Positions 1 through 12,061 of a DNA stretch of 64,000 nt are shown here, piece after piece. A program made the translations under genes and the position numbers. Origin of the DNA: Erythroxylum novogranatense (Eukaryota > Streptophyta > Magnoliopsida > Malpighiales > Erythroxylaceae); NCBI GenBank assembly GCA_029891385.1, contig CM057228.1, positions 53,283,783-53,347,782 of the forward strand, written 5' to 3'. A model generated the notes under the pieces. That model was given only the letters and a program-made list of their open reading frames with translations. It searched no databases and was not told where the DNA came from. The stretch's first letter is position 1. Each line of letters begins with the position of its first letter.

Positions 1-1053
1 TCGGCTAATTCCTCAATCAATGCAATTCCAATTCACAATACCAACATACCTAGGGTAATATCTGTTAATAGATGTATCAATGAACACTTCATTGATCCAT
101 GAATGCCTTATATGGTCAAACCATATGAAAAGCTTGAAATGAGTCATAACTCTAAGATTTCCAAATAATTTAGGAACACCCAAATTATCACCCTAAGCAT
201 CTCAAGCTAGTGTATACACTCTCAAAACTACTCCGGCACTTGTCACAAAAAATGTGACGGCCAAAACAAGCAAGAAAATGAAATATACTAACGAGACACA
301 AATGTGAACAATTCGGCATTCAAAAATTCTTGGAAAAGCAACTTCAAGCAATTCACTTTGGCAATCATACCACATCAAGATAACACATTTTTAATCACAT
401 TAAAAATGCTGCAAGGCATTGGAATTGAAAAATCATACTCAATCAAGCCAAGCAAAACAGTCCCAATAATTTTCACCAAAACTGTCCAGTTCTGTACATT
501 GCTTGAAATGATCAATGAAACAATTTCAATAAATCATGAGAAAATTATATAGGTTATCACATGTTCATAAAATGCTACCTGAATTTTTTCAGGATTTTAG
601 GCCATCAAAAACTCAGTCAAACAAAATAATAAAACCGATTCAAAATCTGTGTTCATCAGCACAGCAATTCCCAACAGTATAGAATAAATTCGTGAATAAA
701 TATCCAATCACCTTGAAATCCAATTTAGACATGTAGGTGAAGGAAAATCCAGAAAACGATTTTTCTAGAATTTATTCTCGATTTTATACTCATACCTATT
801 CCAGAATCGTTTCACAAAACAGCATCTGTAAGCTTAGGGAATTAATTAGCAAAACTATATCAAATCAAATCGATAAATTCTGAAAATTCATAGACATATT
901 CTCTAACATGTTATGAACATTCCTGGGCAGAAAAATTTCGAAAACCCTATCTCTATAGCAATTCGAAATCTGAACAGAAAATATGCTTCAACATCACAAG
1001 CAATTAGGGTTTATGATCTAGCTTCAGTTAAAGCTTCATACACGACACCAGAC

Positions 1054-1065
1054 GCTCTGATACCA
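1054..1065 (-). promoter_or_regulatory. tRNA-iMet primer binding site of A1
   Basis: The minus strand reads TGGTATCAGAGC one base after the LTR end. This is the usual plant initiator tRNA-Met primer site, and it fixes the LTR edge and the minus orientation. Confidence 0.85.
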
Positions 1066-1066
1066 C

Positions 1067-2891
1067 TGTAGGAAAATCCCAGGAGGAACATCACATGTTC
1101 CAGCAGCGGAAAAAATTTTTTTTTGGTCCCGGGACCTTCCCGAAAACCCAGGATCCCGGTGTCGGTATGAAAACTCAAACCTGAATAGCCAATAGAGACT
1201 ATCTCTAAAGGTATCCACGCAGAGATCAGAAAACCTAACCGAGTCAAACCCCTTTGACCCGGGAATAGCTAGAACAGAATAAGAGCTGCTAGACCCTACC
1301 TCTGTCCTGGAGAGCTTGAGAATAGCGTTGAATCCTTGCCTTGGAGAAGAGAAGAAATCGATGATGGCTTGATGAAGAAGAAGGAATGAAATCACCTTTT
1401 CAAAAACTTTTCCTTAACACTTAAGAAAAACTTTTGTCTTCCTCTCCTTCAAAAACCGTCGACCCATCACCTTTCCATAAGCCTCCTTATGTTTATTTTT
1501 AACCTTTAAAAATGCTTCCATAAGCTTATGACAAATGGATGATTAATGGCCTTTCATTTCTTTAACTTAATAAAGTAATAAAGCTTTGACTTTTTCAAAG
1601 CTTATCTCTTCTCCCTCTCCCATTTCCAACGAAAACACATATATATATATAATTAATTAATTACTTAATTAATTAACATATATATATAATTACTAAGAGG
1701 TCCAATCAAGCGGGCCTGGTCCTACCGACCTCATCGCCCCTATAAAATGACTCTGTAAACCTTTCTTAGCAATATTGATGTCGCGATCTCATCGGGACAT
1801 ATCCCAATCCCATTGGGATCCATTTAATCTAATGCTCTCCATAATTGGAACTCATCCAATACTATTTTACTGATTCTCTAAAACACTCTTATCGTGTGAC
1901 CCTTTAGGTTCCGGTTATGTTGGCCACTTAGATTAACAATTAATCTGAGCAAGTTATGAGCGGTATCTAGAACACATCATGACCCCAATTGACCGGAAAG
2001 TAATTGGTTTGATAAATTCATCACGAACCAGATCACGAACCCTTCCATGACAATTCTTGTGCAATTCGTCCTTTCATCATCCTATACCCCACTTGGTTAT
2101 GAGTATGGCTAATATGTCAACTCTTACTAGACTAAGTCTAGCCCAGTGAAATCGGTTCTGTCGAGGACTCATTACTTTATATGTCCATGAAGACACTCTT
2201 CATGACATAGTCATGCTCTCGCCGAGACTTAAAGTAATGATCCCGACAAGAGGCAGTATCTCTTACATTTTCCGCAGTGATGAACTTTATCGCTACTCAA
2301 TTACCTTGAATACCTCAAACTGCACCCAAGCACCACCCTATGAGTAACCTCCGGAAGGCCACAAGGAATGGAGTCAGTACGAGGATCAAGATTCAAGATA
2401 TCCTCGAGTACCTCAAGTCTAAGGATACTTGCACCATTCTATGATAAGATTATCACCGACATAAATCCATGTGATGATCTCATGGCGGGTCATCCAATGA
2501 ACTTACTACCACTAGTAAGCATCCATATGTCAACTCTAAATATCTCATATTTACAGTTTCTGAGGTCCACTGCTTGATCCAATCAAGGAGTATGACATAT
2601 GCTAGTCTGTCCGGATTAATGATGTCCAGTCTCATTAATCCTATGACTAGGGAAAATTTAGATACTGACATAATTGCACATGATAGGAATCTCAGGAGTA
2701 TGATCACATCATAATTTCCTTCATGCTATGTCATATATCATGGACTTCATTAATTTGATTAAAGATCACTATCAATTCATAAAGAATATCAAATAAATGA
2801 AACATGCCTTTCTTTATTTATTCATAAAGTCTGTACATGACTATGAACAAAATGCGCTAAAGGGGATTGCCTTTAGGGCACTACTCTAACA
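1067..2891 (-). repeat. 5' LTR of copia copy A1
   Basis: The LTR is 1825 bp. On its own strand it starts TGTTAGAGTAGTGCCC and ends TTTTCCTACA. It aligns along its length with the two LTRs of A2 (34224-36048 and 46372-48206), including the AT-rich TATATA stretch near 1640-1690 and the CTCATTACTTTATATGTC segment near 2166. Confidence 0.88.
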
Positions 2892-4045
2892 CATACACCA
2901 TGATCGTGGCCTACACAACTGCAAAAGCAACATGGCTTTTAAAATGTGACTTTTTAAGCGATATTTCAGACTTTTGGGCCCAAGTAAACCCAAATGTTTG
3001 CCCTAAATGGAAAATATATATAAAGAAAATAATGAAGACCTAAAAAGGGGGCTCCATTTTTTGTCATTTTGAGAAACATCCAATGGAGAGAAAGAAGAAG
3101 AGAGAAGGAGGAGAAAGGAAGAAGGAGAAGAAAGGTTGCAGTGCTGCTATCTTTCAGATCTATTCTGACCCTTCCAAGTGACATTTCATTACATCTTTAT
3201 TATTCTTTCTTTTGAATATATGAGATGGCATTGATATTTATAGATTTAGGTTTGATTATGATGTTATAAACTTCTTTAGGGATTTTTTCTTAAATTAATG
3301 TTAATGTGATTTCTTTTGATGTTAATACATTGGGTATTATGATTATTTGTTGTATTTACATGCTTCGATAATGAATCGAGACAGTGAATTGATAGCAAAA
3401 CGCTTAGATTGGATAATCAAAGTTAAACAATTTAATAGATTATGCAAATAATCAAATCAGGAATTTATAAAAAGAAAGATTTTATGTGAGGACCCGATAA
3501 TCTATTAAAGGGCTTAAAATCTGTTGGATTTGTGGGTTTTTTGTTAATTGAGAGATTACAAATTCTATAATTCAATTAGGGGTTATGATTTAGGGTTTAA
3601 CGATTACAACTCGACACGTTCAAAATTTTAAGACCGATATTGTATTAACTCAAAAGTAATTATGTTAGCATTTGACGATATGATACATCGCCTTTTCATA
3701 ATCGACTAATCTTCTTTGAATGATTTCCATTGTTAATTTAGTGGTCCTTTATTTGATTCCTTGTGTGTTAATTTTATATTTTAATTTTAATCATTCCATA
3801 TTCACAAATTTACTTTTCTATTTATTTTTTATCTTCTTCTTAATAATCATTTTAGGCTTTAGATAACTTAGAATTAGATTAGTTCACCAACTCCTCATAG
3901 GATTGACACCGTTAATACTACAAGTTTACAACCCATATAATTGCGGATATTGGGGGTTTTATTAGAAGTAAAACTTGCTTAACAAAGTACACATTCATTT
4001 TTAAGTTCACTAAATAAGTGAATTATAGGAGATCCTAGAGTAGGT
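2892..4045. other. Gene-free AT-rich stretch
   Basis: No supported gene. There is a purine-rich tract near 3080-3140. The segment near 3880-3960 (CTCCTCATAGGATTGACACC) resembles leader sequence of plant gypsy elements, but this is a recollection of style, not an alignment. Confidence 0.4.
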
Positions 4046-4335
4046 AACATGGCACATTGAGGGACAACTTATATTCTTACAAAAATGAGACCAAGAATTG
4101 AGTTAGATAGGGAAAAATTGAAGCTTTTCCCCTATGGAATAATTTTCATGACTTTTTCATTAGAGTATTGGATAGTGGAGAGTTTAAGCTATTTAGTTAG
4201 TTCCATAGGTAAACCATTATGTCTAGAATCCAAAACATCAAGGATGGATGGGCTTATTATGCTAGAATTTGTATAAAAGTGGAGAGGAGCTTCCTGATGT
4301 TGTTTCAGTAGTAAAGCTAGATGAATGTCGTGCAT
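4046..4335 (+). pseudogene. DUF4283-type zinc-knuckle protein remnant (retroelement ORF1-like)
   Basis: Three plus-strand frames together give a recognisable DUF4283 pattern. The first reads WHIEGQLIFLQK and then TGA where the family has Trp. The next, from about 4085, contains SLEYWIVESLSYLVSSIGKP, matching the family core (L/P)LEYW..E.LSYIAS.IGKPL. A third gives YARICIKVE, then a shifted EELPDVVSV. This domain in plants is usually part of LINE ORF1 or related retroelement proteins that bind nucleic acid. At least one stop and two frameshifts make it dead. No CCHC motif or flanking RT was seen, so the parent element type is inferred. Confidence 0.6.
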
Positions 4336-5252
4336 CGAACCGTGAATCTTCCTATAAACCTAAGTTTTGGTATAAATCTACATTTGAGTGACCAAACATA
4401 GTGTGGATCATTTTTGGAACATGAAGGGTGGCAGAGCTCCAACTTCTTTAGGATATATAGAGGGCTAATCTTCCTTCTTTCAGTTCGGAGGTGAAATCAA
4501 AGCCAAGGATGACATTTGAGCATCTCTCTGTTGTTTATTGTTGAATCTATCTCTAGGGATTGTTTATGTTATTCTTTGCTTATCATTTTAGGTATTCATG
4601 TATGAAGGATTAATATTCTTATTCTTAATAGATTGTTTATGTATAAAATCATTGTCATAATATGGAATACAATATGTAAAAGTTGTAATCTCAATTCATT
4701 TGTGGTAAACTAACGGTGATGAATTATTAGGAATAACATAAAATAAGTTAAATGACCTGAGCTTGTGTAGTTGTTTCCTAGATTAGTCTATTTTTCTAGC
4801 TCGTATTGTGACTGCCCTATTAAATCTAGAGAGTTTATTCTAAGTTGTTCAATAGCTAGGTTTAATTAAAAAACTTATTTTAATTAAGCAAGACCTGAGG
4901 GAAAGCCGAGGTTAACATAGCATATTGTTAATATACAATGAATAGTTTCTAAGAGAGGTGTGAAAAAAATAATACAATGAAGTATCTTTATTTGTGTACA
5001 GGTTGAGATTGATCCAAAAACTGGATTCCAAACTCATTCATCAATTTTCTCACTTTTATATTATAAAAGAGAGAGAGAGAGAGAGAATCAAATCAAAACA
5101 AACAAAAAATTTCTCTTTTTCTATTGCTTCTAGGACTATATAGTCATAATTAGAGAATAAATTAACTAGAAAAATTAATGGAAACCTGAGCATGTAAATT
5201 TACTCTTTTGATTTGTTAATAAATATTATCTTTAAAAGTGTAGTGACTAGTG
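4336..5252. other. Gene-free AT-rich stretch left of element D
   Basis: No supported gene. Decayed retroelement sequence is possible downstream of the DUF4283 remnant. It contains a short GA microsatellite. Confidence 0.4.
5068..5087. repeat. (GA)n microsatellite
   Basis: About ten uninterrupted AG units. Confidence 0.9.
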
Positions 5253-5257
5253 GTAGA

Positions 5258-6241
5258 TGAAGTAAATCACACGTTAGTACAATGCTTATAATACGATATA
5301 TGAATACACGAAAAGGGGGGGTTGAATTGTCTATTCCCCTTTTTGAAAACTCTTTCAAAACTATTTTGTTAAAAACAAGTTCTTTTCACAAAAACTTCGG
5401 TAAGTTCGAATTAATCAAAACTTTGAAAACTTATTTCGAAATCTAAGTAATAACAAAACTTTGAACTTAAAGAGAGATAGAGTAGGGAGAAGTCGACACA
5501 GCAATTTTATACTGGTTCACTCCAAACCGTGGGCTACATCCAGTCCTCAGAAGTCTTTCTGAGATTTCACTATTTCTTCGACGTTTACAAGTATTCTTTC
5601 CGAGCCTTTTCAGGTCTCTACACTCAGTATTCTTTTACTCTTAGCCTTTGCAGGCTATCTGTACTACTTTCTTACAAAAGAGTTTAAACTCTATTACAGT
5701 AATACTAACTCTCAGCTAATTTGCACAATAATCTCACAAACAAGCTTTTTCGTTCGCGTATGTAAGTCAATTAACTCAACTTTTTCTTTCTTTGTAATCT
5801 TCGACTTCAACTCATATTCATAGCCTTCGTCTGTAACTACTTCTTGATTCTTGCTTCTTGAATCTTGAATCTTGAAAGAAACGGTTAATCAGTTGAGTTA
5901 TGTAACTAACTCGAACTGACTCTTGCGTCTGCTTTCTCTTGCGTCTGCTTTTCTTTCTTCATCTGCTTTTGAATTCTGCGTCTTCTTTTCTACGTCTGCT
6001 TTTTATTCTGCGTCTACGTCTGCTTTTTTGCGTCTGCTTTTTATTCTGTGTCTACTTTTCAACTCCGTCTGTTTTTCACTTCTGCGTATGTTTTTCAACT
6101 CCGTCTGTTTTTCATTTCTACTTATGTTTTTCAACTCCGTCTGTTTTTCATTCTGCGTCTGTTTTTCATTTTGCATCTGCTTTTTCTTCTTCATTGTTAT
6201 TCATCAAAATCATACATATGTAAAGTCATTTTGATTCAACA
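5258..6241 (-). repeat. 3' LTR of element D
   Basis: 984 bp, from TGAAGTAAATCAC to TTGATTCAACA on the plus strand, the partner of 13793-14777. The position matching the TATA box of the other LTR reads as a mutated TATGAATA. Confidence 0.93.
5924..6190 (-). repeat. Tandem GCGTCTGCTTTT-like array in 3' LTR of D
   Basis: Degenerate repeats of GCGTCTGCTTTT and CTCCGTCTGTTTTTCA fill ~265 bp. Because the unit keeps all frames open, several Leu/Phe/Ser-rich frames appear here; they are artefacts of the repeat. The same array lies in the 5' LTR at 14467-14720. Confidence 0.85.
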
Positions 6242-6256
6242 ATCTCCCCCTTTTTT
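6242..6256 (-). other. Polypurine tract of element D
   Basis: The minus strand reads AAAAAAGGGGGAGAT directly before the 3' LTR. This is the expected plus-strand DNA primer for reverse transcription. Confidence 0.85.
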
Positions 6257-6432
6257 ATGATAACAAATCATATACGTAAAAAGATGAAAATTTTATATTC
6301 AAAACATATCTTCATGTGTCTTCCTCTTCCTCCCCCTATCTTTGTCATCGAATCCTTCAATCACACCCTTTGAGACTCTTTGATTATTGCCTTCCATTCT
6401 CTTCTCCCCCTATTTGTTATAATAAAAAATGA

Positions 6433-8784
6433 TCAATGACGATGACTCTTCATTAGTACTGTCATCATCTCCTTCATTTCATTCATCACCTCCCTTAGCT
6501 CTTTGACTTCTCTGCGTAAGTCCCTGATTTCAGCTTGCGAGTCAAATGGTGAGGAGAGTTGATCATCATCCGTTGAGGGTTCTATGAACGCAATTGTGGT
6601 AGCATATGCGTCCGAGGATGGAATGTAATCTTCAACAATCTCAAAAGTTAGTGGATGAACGGATATATTAGGCTCCGGAAGATCTAAATCATAAGGAGCA
6701 GGTAGCATGAGCACTTGTCTTCCTTGCAGGGGTATGGCTTCAGCTTGAATAGACAGTGTATTAGATAGTGGCCTAATACGCATTACTGTCTGCACAAGAG
6801 ATTCAATGTACATCCCTGTATTCAGTCTTCCCCCTACTGGACAGTATTCATTCTTATCTGTAGAACTACAACCAACTCCGTCAATATTCTCCTTTGAAGC
6901 GCATGCTTCATCAATTCGTCGTACTTCATCTTCAATCTGATCTGCGGACAGATCATTACTGATTCCTTCAGGATATAACTTCATCTTCCCCTTATTCATA
7001 TCTAAAGGATATCTACGCTGAATGTCTGGTACAACCTTTATCACCGTATTCTTTGTAATTGGATAAATAGTACATGGTTGACTGGACATCTTTGAAGGGT
7101 ATGGCTTTGTAGCAGCATCCCTCAAAACATCATAAAAAATCTTTTCGTCTTCATTTAGTAGATGCCATGTCTCACTATTTATCAAAATAGATTGTAGGAC
7201 AGCCTTCACCTTCCTCCTTGGTTGATCACAGATGGCAATTGCAATACTCCTCTTGGTCACAAATTCAACCAGTCTGATCTCCAACTTGTCTTTTCTCAAA
7301 AATTCAGAATAGTTGAATATAACCAGACTAGGTTCATCAGATTTTTCCTGTGGTATCTGTACCAAGCTTAAATCTGTTGTTGCCTTTTGTTGAACTGCGA
7401 TAGGAGTAGATTGAACCAGGCTAAGCTCCACTGGTTCCTCCTGTTGAACAACAATGGGAGTTTCCTGAACTAGGCTATACTCAATTTGTTTTTCCTTTTG
7501 AGCAGCATCGATAATATCCTTCTTTTGACTAACTTCCTTAGCAGTCGTCACACTCTTCTTTCGACTAATTACTTTAGTCTTCTCCACTGCCTCAGTCAGT
7601 CTCGAAGTTTTCTGAACTTGAGATTTCTGCTTCTCAAACTCCTCCTTCCTCTTCTTCTCAGTCTCCTCCTTCCTCTTCTTCTCAATCTCCTTAGCCTATT
7701 TGGCTGAGTCTTCTAGTAAGATTGAGACTAGGGATCTTGTTGCCTTTGGTGCGCGAGATTCAGAAACATCTACCTGAATCTGTTCTCTGTCTCTCTTCTT
7801 TTCCTGTTGTCTCAGAGTACGAATCCTAGGTGATCTCTTCACCTTCTTAGAAATTTCACCCAAAATATTCTCCCCTTTTCTTTTCAACGCACCTTCATCT
7901 GTCCTCCGAACTAGGCTAACTTCTCTTTGAGGAATCGCCTGTTTTATCAAAGGTCTTCCAAATAATTTTCTCCTTTCTTCTATGGGCATTCTCGTACTTT
8001 CTTGAGATTTAGAACTTATAGCGGGAGACTTCTTCAGTAACCGCTCCCCCTCAGTTCTAGCTTTCTTCGTAGAATCTGCTTCTTCTTTTACCACCATCTT
8101 CAAGCTCATTCTTCTTATCGTATCTGAGTTAATAGAACTCTTGATAGATATCGTACTTCTGTTTCCTCTGTGAAGAAGTACTCCAGATTTCCTAAAAATC
8201 CTCATGAGTAGCATGCCGTAAGGATAACTGTTTGTATCCTTCATCCCCTTAACCATATAATGAAAAATTAGAAATGGTAGATCTATGGGACGACGATTTA
8301 GCAAATAGAACAGGAACTGCTCATCCAAGGTAGTCACTAAATGCCTTGACCCTGTTCTAGGTAAGATGCAGTTGAACAGAATCGCATGAAGAACCCTAGC
8401 CTTCGGGACCAGACTCGAGGTCTTCCTCTCTGATGGGTCATTAACTCCATACAGCTATTTACTGACATCATCTTCCTTCATACTAACCTTTGTCATCCAT
8501 TTGGTTTTTCTTGACAAGGTTTCTCCAACCAATGAACATTCAGTCACCTTCTCTATTATCTCCTTTGTCACAATAATAGACATCCTATCTACTGTGGAGA
8601 CAATAGTGTCATCTACTAGTTGCGCATTCTTCCAAAAATCATATACCTCATCAGTATACACTGGTTCCCGCACCTGGAAAAATTTTCTCCATCCAGCCTC
8701 TACAATCTCTGGTTCAACATCCATATCATCTTTCTTCAGAGATTTAAGGTCCACATGTCTTCCATAAATCATAGCTGGCTCCAT
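6433..8784 (-). pseudogene. Extra 3' reading frame of element D (env-position, 'putative plant transposon protein'-like)
   Basis: One continuous minus-strand frame of about 783 codons, from an ATG at 8784 to a stop at 6433, is interrupted only by two TAG codons (8455-8457 and 7696-7698). The first third resembles the plant transposon-protein domain found in retroelements, with a Trp/Phe-rich start (WRKFFQV), the stretch LVPKARVLHAILFNCILPR and SYPYGMLLMRIF. The middle is very basic (KKVKRSPRIR), as in nuclear proteins. Next come short peptide repeats of the form SLVQ.TPI.VQQ. The C-terminus (about the last 35 residues, DLRREVKELREVMNEM) has coiled-coil heptads. No signal peptide or transmembrane segment was seen, so 'env' refers to position only. 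It starts 280 bp after pol, behind a CT-rich leader. Confidence 0.65.
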
Positions 8785-9064
8785 TGATTCTGATTAGAAA
8801 CTTGCTCTGGTAAGCTGTTCTTCGAAGGTAAAGTTGGTTGCAAGAGTTTTAGAGAGAGAGATGAAACGTCTGTGTTTGAGAGTAATCGAAATGATTTTAA
8901 TTTCAGACTACTCGTAAGGTCTTGTCAGGGGTGTTCTAGAATCGTTGGGATCCTTAAGACTATGAAATTTTCCCTCCACAACTTCCTTGTGAGAGAAGTT
9001 ACCAGCTGTAAACTACTGTTTCTGACGCCATTAACTTTGACGATCTCTTAGCCTGACTGGTCAT

Positions 9065-12061
9065 TTAACATAACCATGTTAAGGTTCCGTCTGATTCCTT
9101 GAACTGTTCTGCACTCAATGGTTTAGTGAAGATATCTGCCCATTGATACTCTGTTTCAATGAACTGTAGTCTTACCACCTTTCTCTGAACGTAGTCTCTC
9201 AAGAAATGATGTCTGAATTCGATATGCTTTACTCTCGAATGTTGTATTGGGTTCTTTGATAGATTGATGGCACTGGTGTTGTCACAATAGATTGGGATCT
9301 CCTCTTCTTGAACTGAATAATCTTCCAGTTGATATTTAATCGACAATGTTTGTGAACAACAGCTTGCGGCAGACATGTACTCGGCTTCGGCAGTTGATAG
9401 AGCAATATAGCTTTGTCTCTTGCTTGACCGGGAAACTAGGTTTGAGCCAAGAAAGTGACATCCTCCACTAGTGCTCTTCCTTTCAATCCTATCTCCGGCA
9501 TAGTCCGCATCGCAATATCCGATTAACCTCAAATCTTTACCTTTCTCAAACATTAAGCAAAGATCAGTAGTACCTGCGAGATATCTCATAATCCTTTTAA
9601 TAGCAATAAAATGAAACTCTCTAGGATCAGCCTGAAACCTTGCACACAAGCATACACTGAACAAAATATCAAGTCGCTGCTTTGTCAGAAGATACGAGAA
9701 AGAGCCGATCATCCCTCTATACAGGGTTTGATCCACCTTCTTACCAAATTCATCTTTCGACAAAAGGTTCGAAGGATGCATCGGAGTCGCCATAGGCTTT
9801 ACATTATTCATATCAAATTTACACAACAATTCTTTCACATATTTTTGTTGATGGATAAAGATTTTCTCTTCGGTTTGCTTAACTTGCAACCCAAGAAAGA
9901 ACTTTAACTCACCCATCATACTCATCTCAAACTCATTTTTCATCAGACTCTCAAAACTCATACATAACTTCTTTGAGGTAGCACCAAATATGATATCATC
10001 AACATAGATTTGTACTAAAATAAACTCATTCTCATAATCTTTTCTGAAAAGCGTCTTATCAACTTGACCTCTACTAAAACCACTCTCTAAGAGAAAAGTA
10101 CTTAGACGATCGTACCAAGCTCTAGGAGCTTGCTTCAGGCCGTATAAAGCTTTATGAAGTCTATAGACATGATCTAGATTCTTAACATCCTCAAAACCAG
10201 GAGTTTGCTTCACATACATCTCTTCGTCTATAAAACCATTCAGAAAAGCGCTCTTCACATCCATCTGAAAAAGATTTATATCATGACAAACAGTATATGC
10301 CAGCAATATCCTAATAGCTTCAAGTCTTGCTACTGGAGCATATGTCTCATTGTAGTATATTCCTTCTTGCTGATTATAGCCTTGTGCTACTAATCTAGCT
10401 TTATTCCGACTCACTCTACCTGAATCATCAAACTTATTCTTAAAAACCCATCTGGTTCCTATAATGGATTTCTTCGAGGGTTTTGGAACTAAGGACCAAA
10501 CATTATTCCTAGTAAACTGATTCAGCTAATCTTACATGGCTAACACCCAAGCTTCATCCTGAAGAGCTTCCTCAATCTTCTTAGGCTCTATTTCAGAGAT
10601 GAAAGCAACATTAGCTTCTCTTCTGAATTTGGACCTTGTTCTAACTCCTTCTGAGGTCTCCCCGATAATTAGCTCTTCTGGATGAGAACTCCTATATTTC
10701 CAATCTCTTTTTAATCCAATAGTTTCTGGAATATCCTCAACCTTGTCTACTTGAGTTCCTGATGATGGAGTTTCTGTTGTATCATCTAAGTTCTTTGAAG
10801 GACCTTCACTTTTCATGTCATCTTCCTTATAGGGTTGGGAACGATCATCAAACTTGACATGGATGGTTTCCTCAACTGTCTTTGACATAAGGTTATATAC
10901 CCGAAATGCCTTAGATGATGATGAGTAGCCTAGAAAGATTCCTGAATAGGTCTTTGAATCGAACTTATCCAACAACTCCTTTGTATTCAGAATAGAGCAC
11001 TTGCACCCGAATGGAAGAAAGTAAGATATGTTCGGTCTCCTTCCATTCAATAACTCATAAGGAGTCTTCTTCAACAGAGGTCGCAACAGTATTCTATTCT
11101 GAATGTAGCACGCTGTATTCACAGCTTCGGCCTAGAAGTACTTAGGAAGATTCATCTCACACAGCATAGTCCTTGCCATCTCTTGAATCGTCCTGTTCTT
11201 CCTTTCAACAACTCCATTCTGTTGTGAGGTCCTAGAAGCAGGGAAATTGTGGGAAATTTCATTCTCCTCATAGAATAATCTAAACTTCTCATTCTCAAAC
11301 TCTCCACCAGGATCACTCCTTATACTGGCTATAGATACTCCTTTTTCAATCTGTAACTTTCTGGAAAGGGTCCTAAAACACTTAAATGATTCATCTTTGT
11401 GTGACAAAAACAATATCCAACTAAACCTAGCAAAGTCATCAACAATAACAAGTCCATATTTCTTTCCACCAAGACTTATTATCCTTGTTGGACCAAATAA
11501 ATCCATATGTAACAACTCTAAAGGTCTAGAAGATGTTACAAAATTTTTAGAAGAAAACGATGCTTTAACTTGTTTCTCTTTCAAACAACTTTCACAGAAA
11601 AAATCTTTGTCAAAACTCATTTTTGGTAAACCTCTCACCAAATCATATTTTGCCAACTTTGAAATGTGTTTAAAAGAAACATAACCTAGCTTTTTATGCC
11701 AGATTAGTCTTTCTTCTTCAGAAGATAAGAAACATGAAATATTTTGATTTTGAAACTCTTCAAAATCAATTTTATAAAGATTATTTCTTCTCTTGGCAGA
11801 AAAGAATATAGACTCATCTTTGTTTCTGACTTCACAAAGATTTTGATTGAACGTGACTAAGAAACCAGAATCACACAATTGACTGACACTAATCAAATTG
11901 TGTTTCAGACCATCAACAAGCAGTACATTATCTATGCATGCAAAGGAATCTTTACCTATTTTACCGATTCCAATTATCTTACCCTGCTGGTTGTCTCCGA
12001 AAGTCACCGATCCTCTCTTCCTATACTGAAGATCTAGGAACATAGACCTTTTTCTCGTCAT
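9065..12061 (-). pseudogene. pol of element D: integrase, reverse transcriptase, RNase H
   Basis: A single minus-strand frame from 12061 to 9065, broken by TAG at 11132-11134 (where the family has Trp) and by two close stops near 10525-10532. It begins with a gag-pre-integrase zinc region (LIWHKKLGYVSF, CESCLKEKQ). The integrase core follows: MDLFGPTR for the first Asp, RSDPGGEFEN for the second and VVERKNRT for the Glu. RT holds FQMDVKSAFLNG, ALYGLKQAPRAWY and the catalytic YVDD (IYVDDIIFG). RNase H has CDADYAGD, STAEAEYMSA and YCDNTSAINL. Active-site residues are mostly kept, so stops rather than active-site loss disable the copy. It joins gag by a frameshift in the 12021-12061 overlap. Confidence 0.9.

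Larger units (their letters stand above)
1..2891 (-). mobile_element. Ty1/copia retrotransposon, 5' end only (copy A1)
   Basis: This is the leader and 5' LTR of a minus-strand copia element whose body lies left of the window. The sequence is closely alike to 45285-48206, the leader plus 5' LTR of copy A2, so both belong to one family. It has an LTR (1067-2891) ending in TG..CA form and a tRNA primer site next to it. No coding sequence is visible; small frames at 304-552 and around 1011-1395 run antisense or through the LTR and look fortuitous. The right target duplication would be CATAC at 2892-2896, but its partner is outside the window. Confidence 0.88.

Noticed and set aside
304..552. 82-residue frame similar to one at 45649-45831
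   Set aside because: Similarity only reflects the shared leader of A1 and A2; it is antisense to the element and not kept as a frame in B.
5923..6260. Several overlapping Leu/Phe/Ser-rich frames that look membrane-like
   Set aside because: They translate the GCGTCTGCTTTT array of the LTR in three frames; the same occurs at 14476-14781.
6433..8784. True viral envelope gene
   Set aside because: No signal peptide, transmembrane segment or glycosylation-rich ectodomain was seen; position alone suggests the name.
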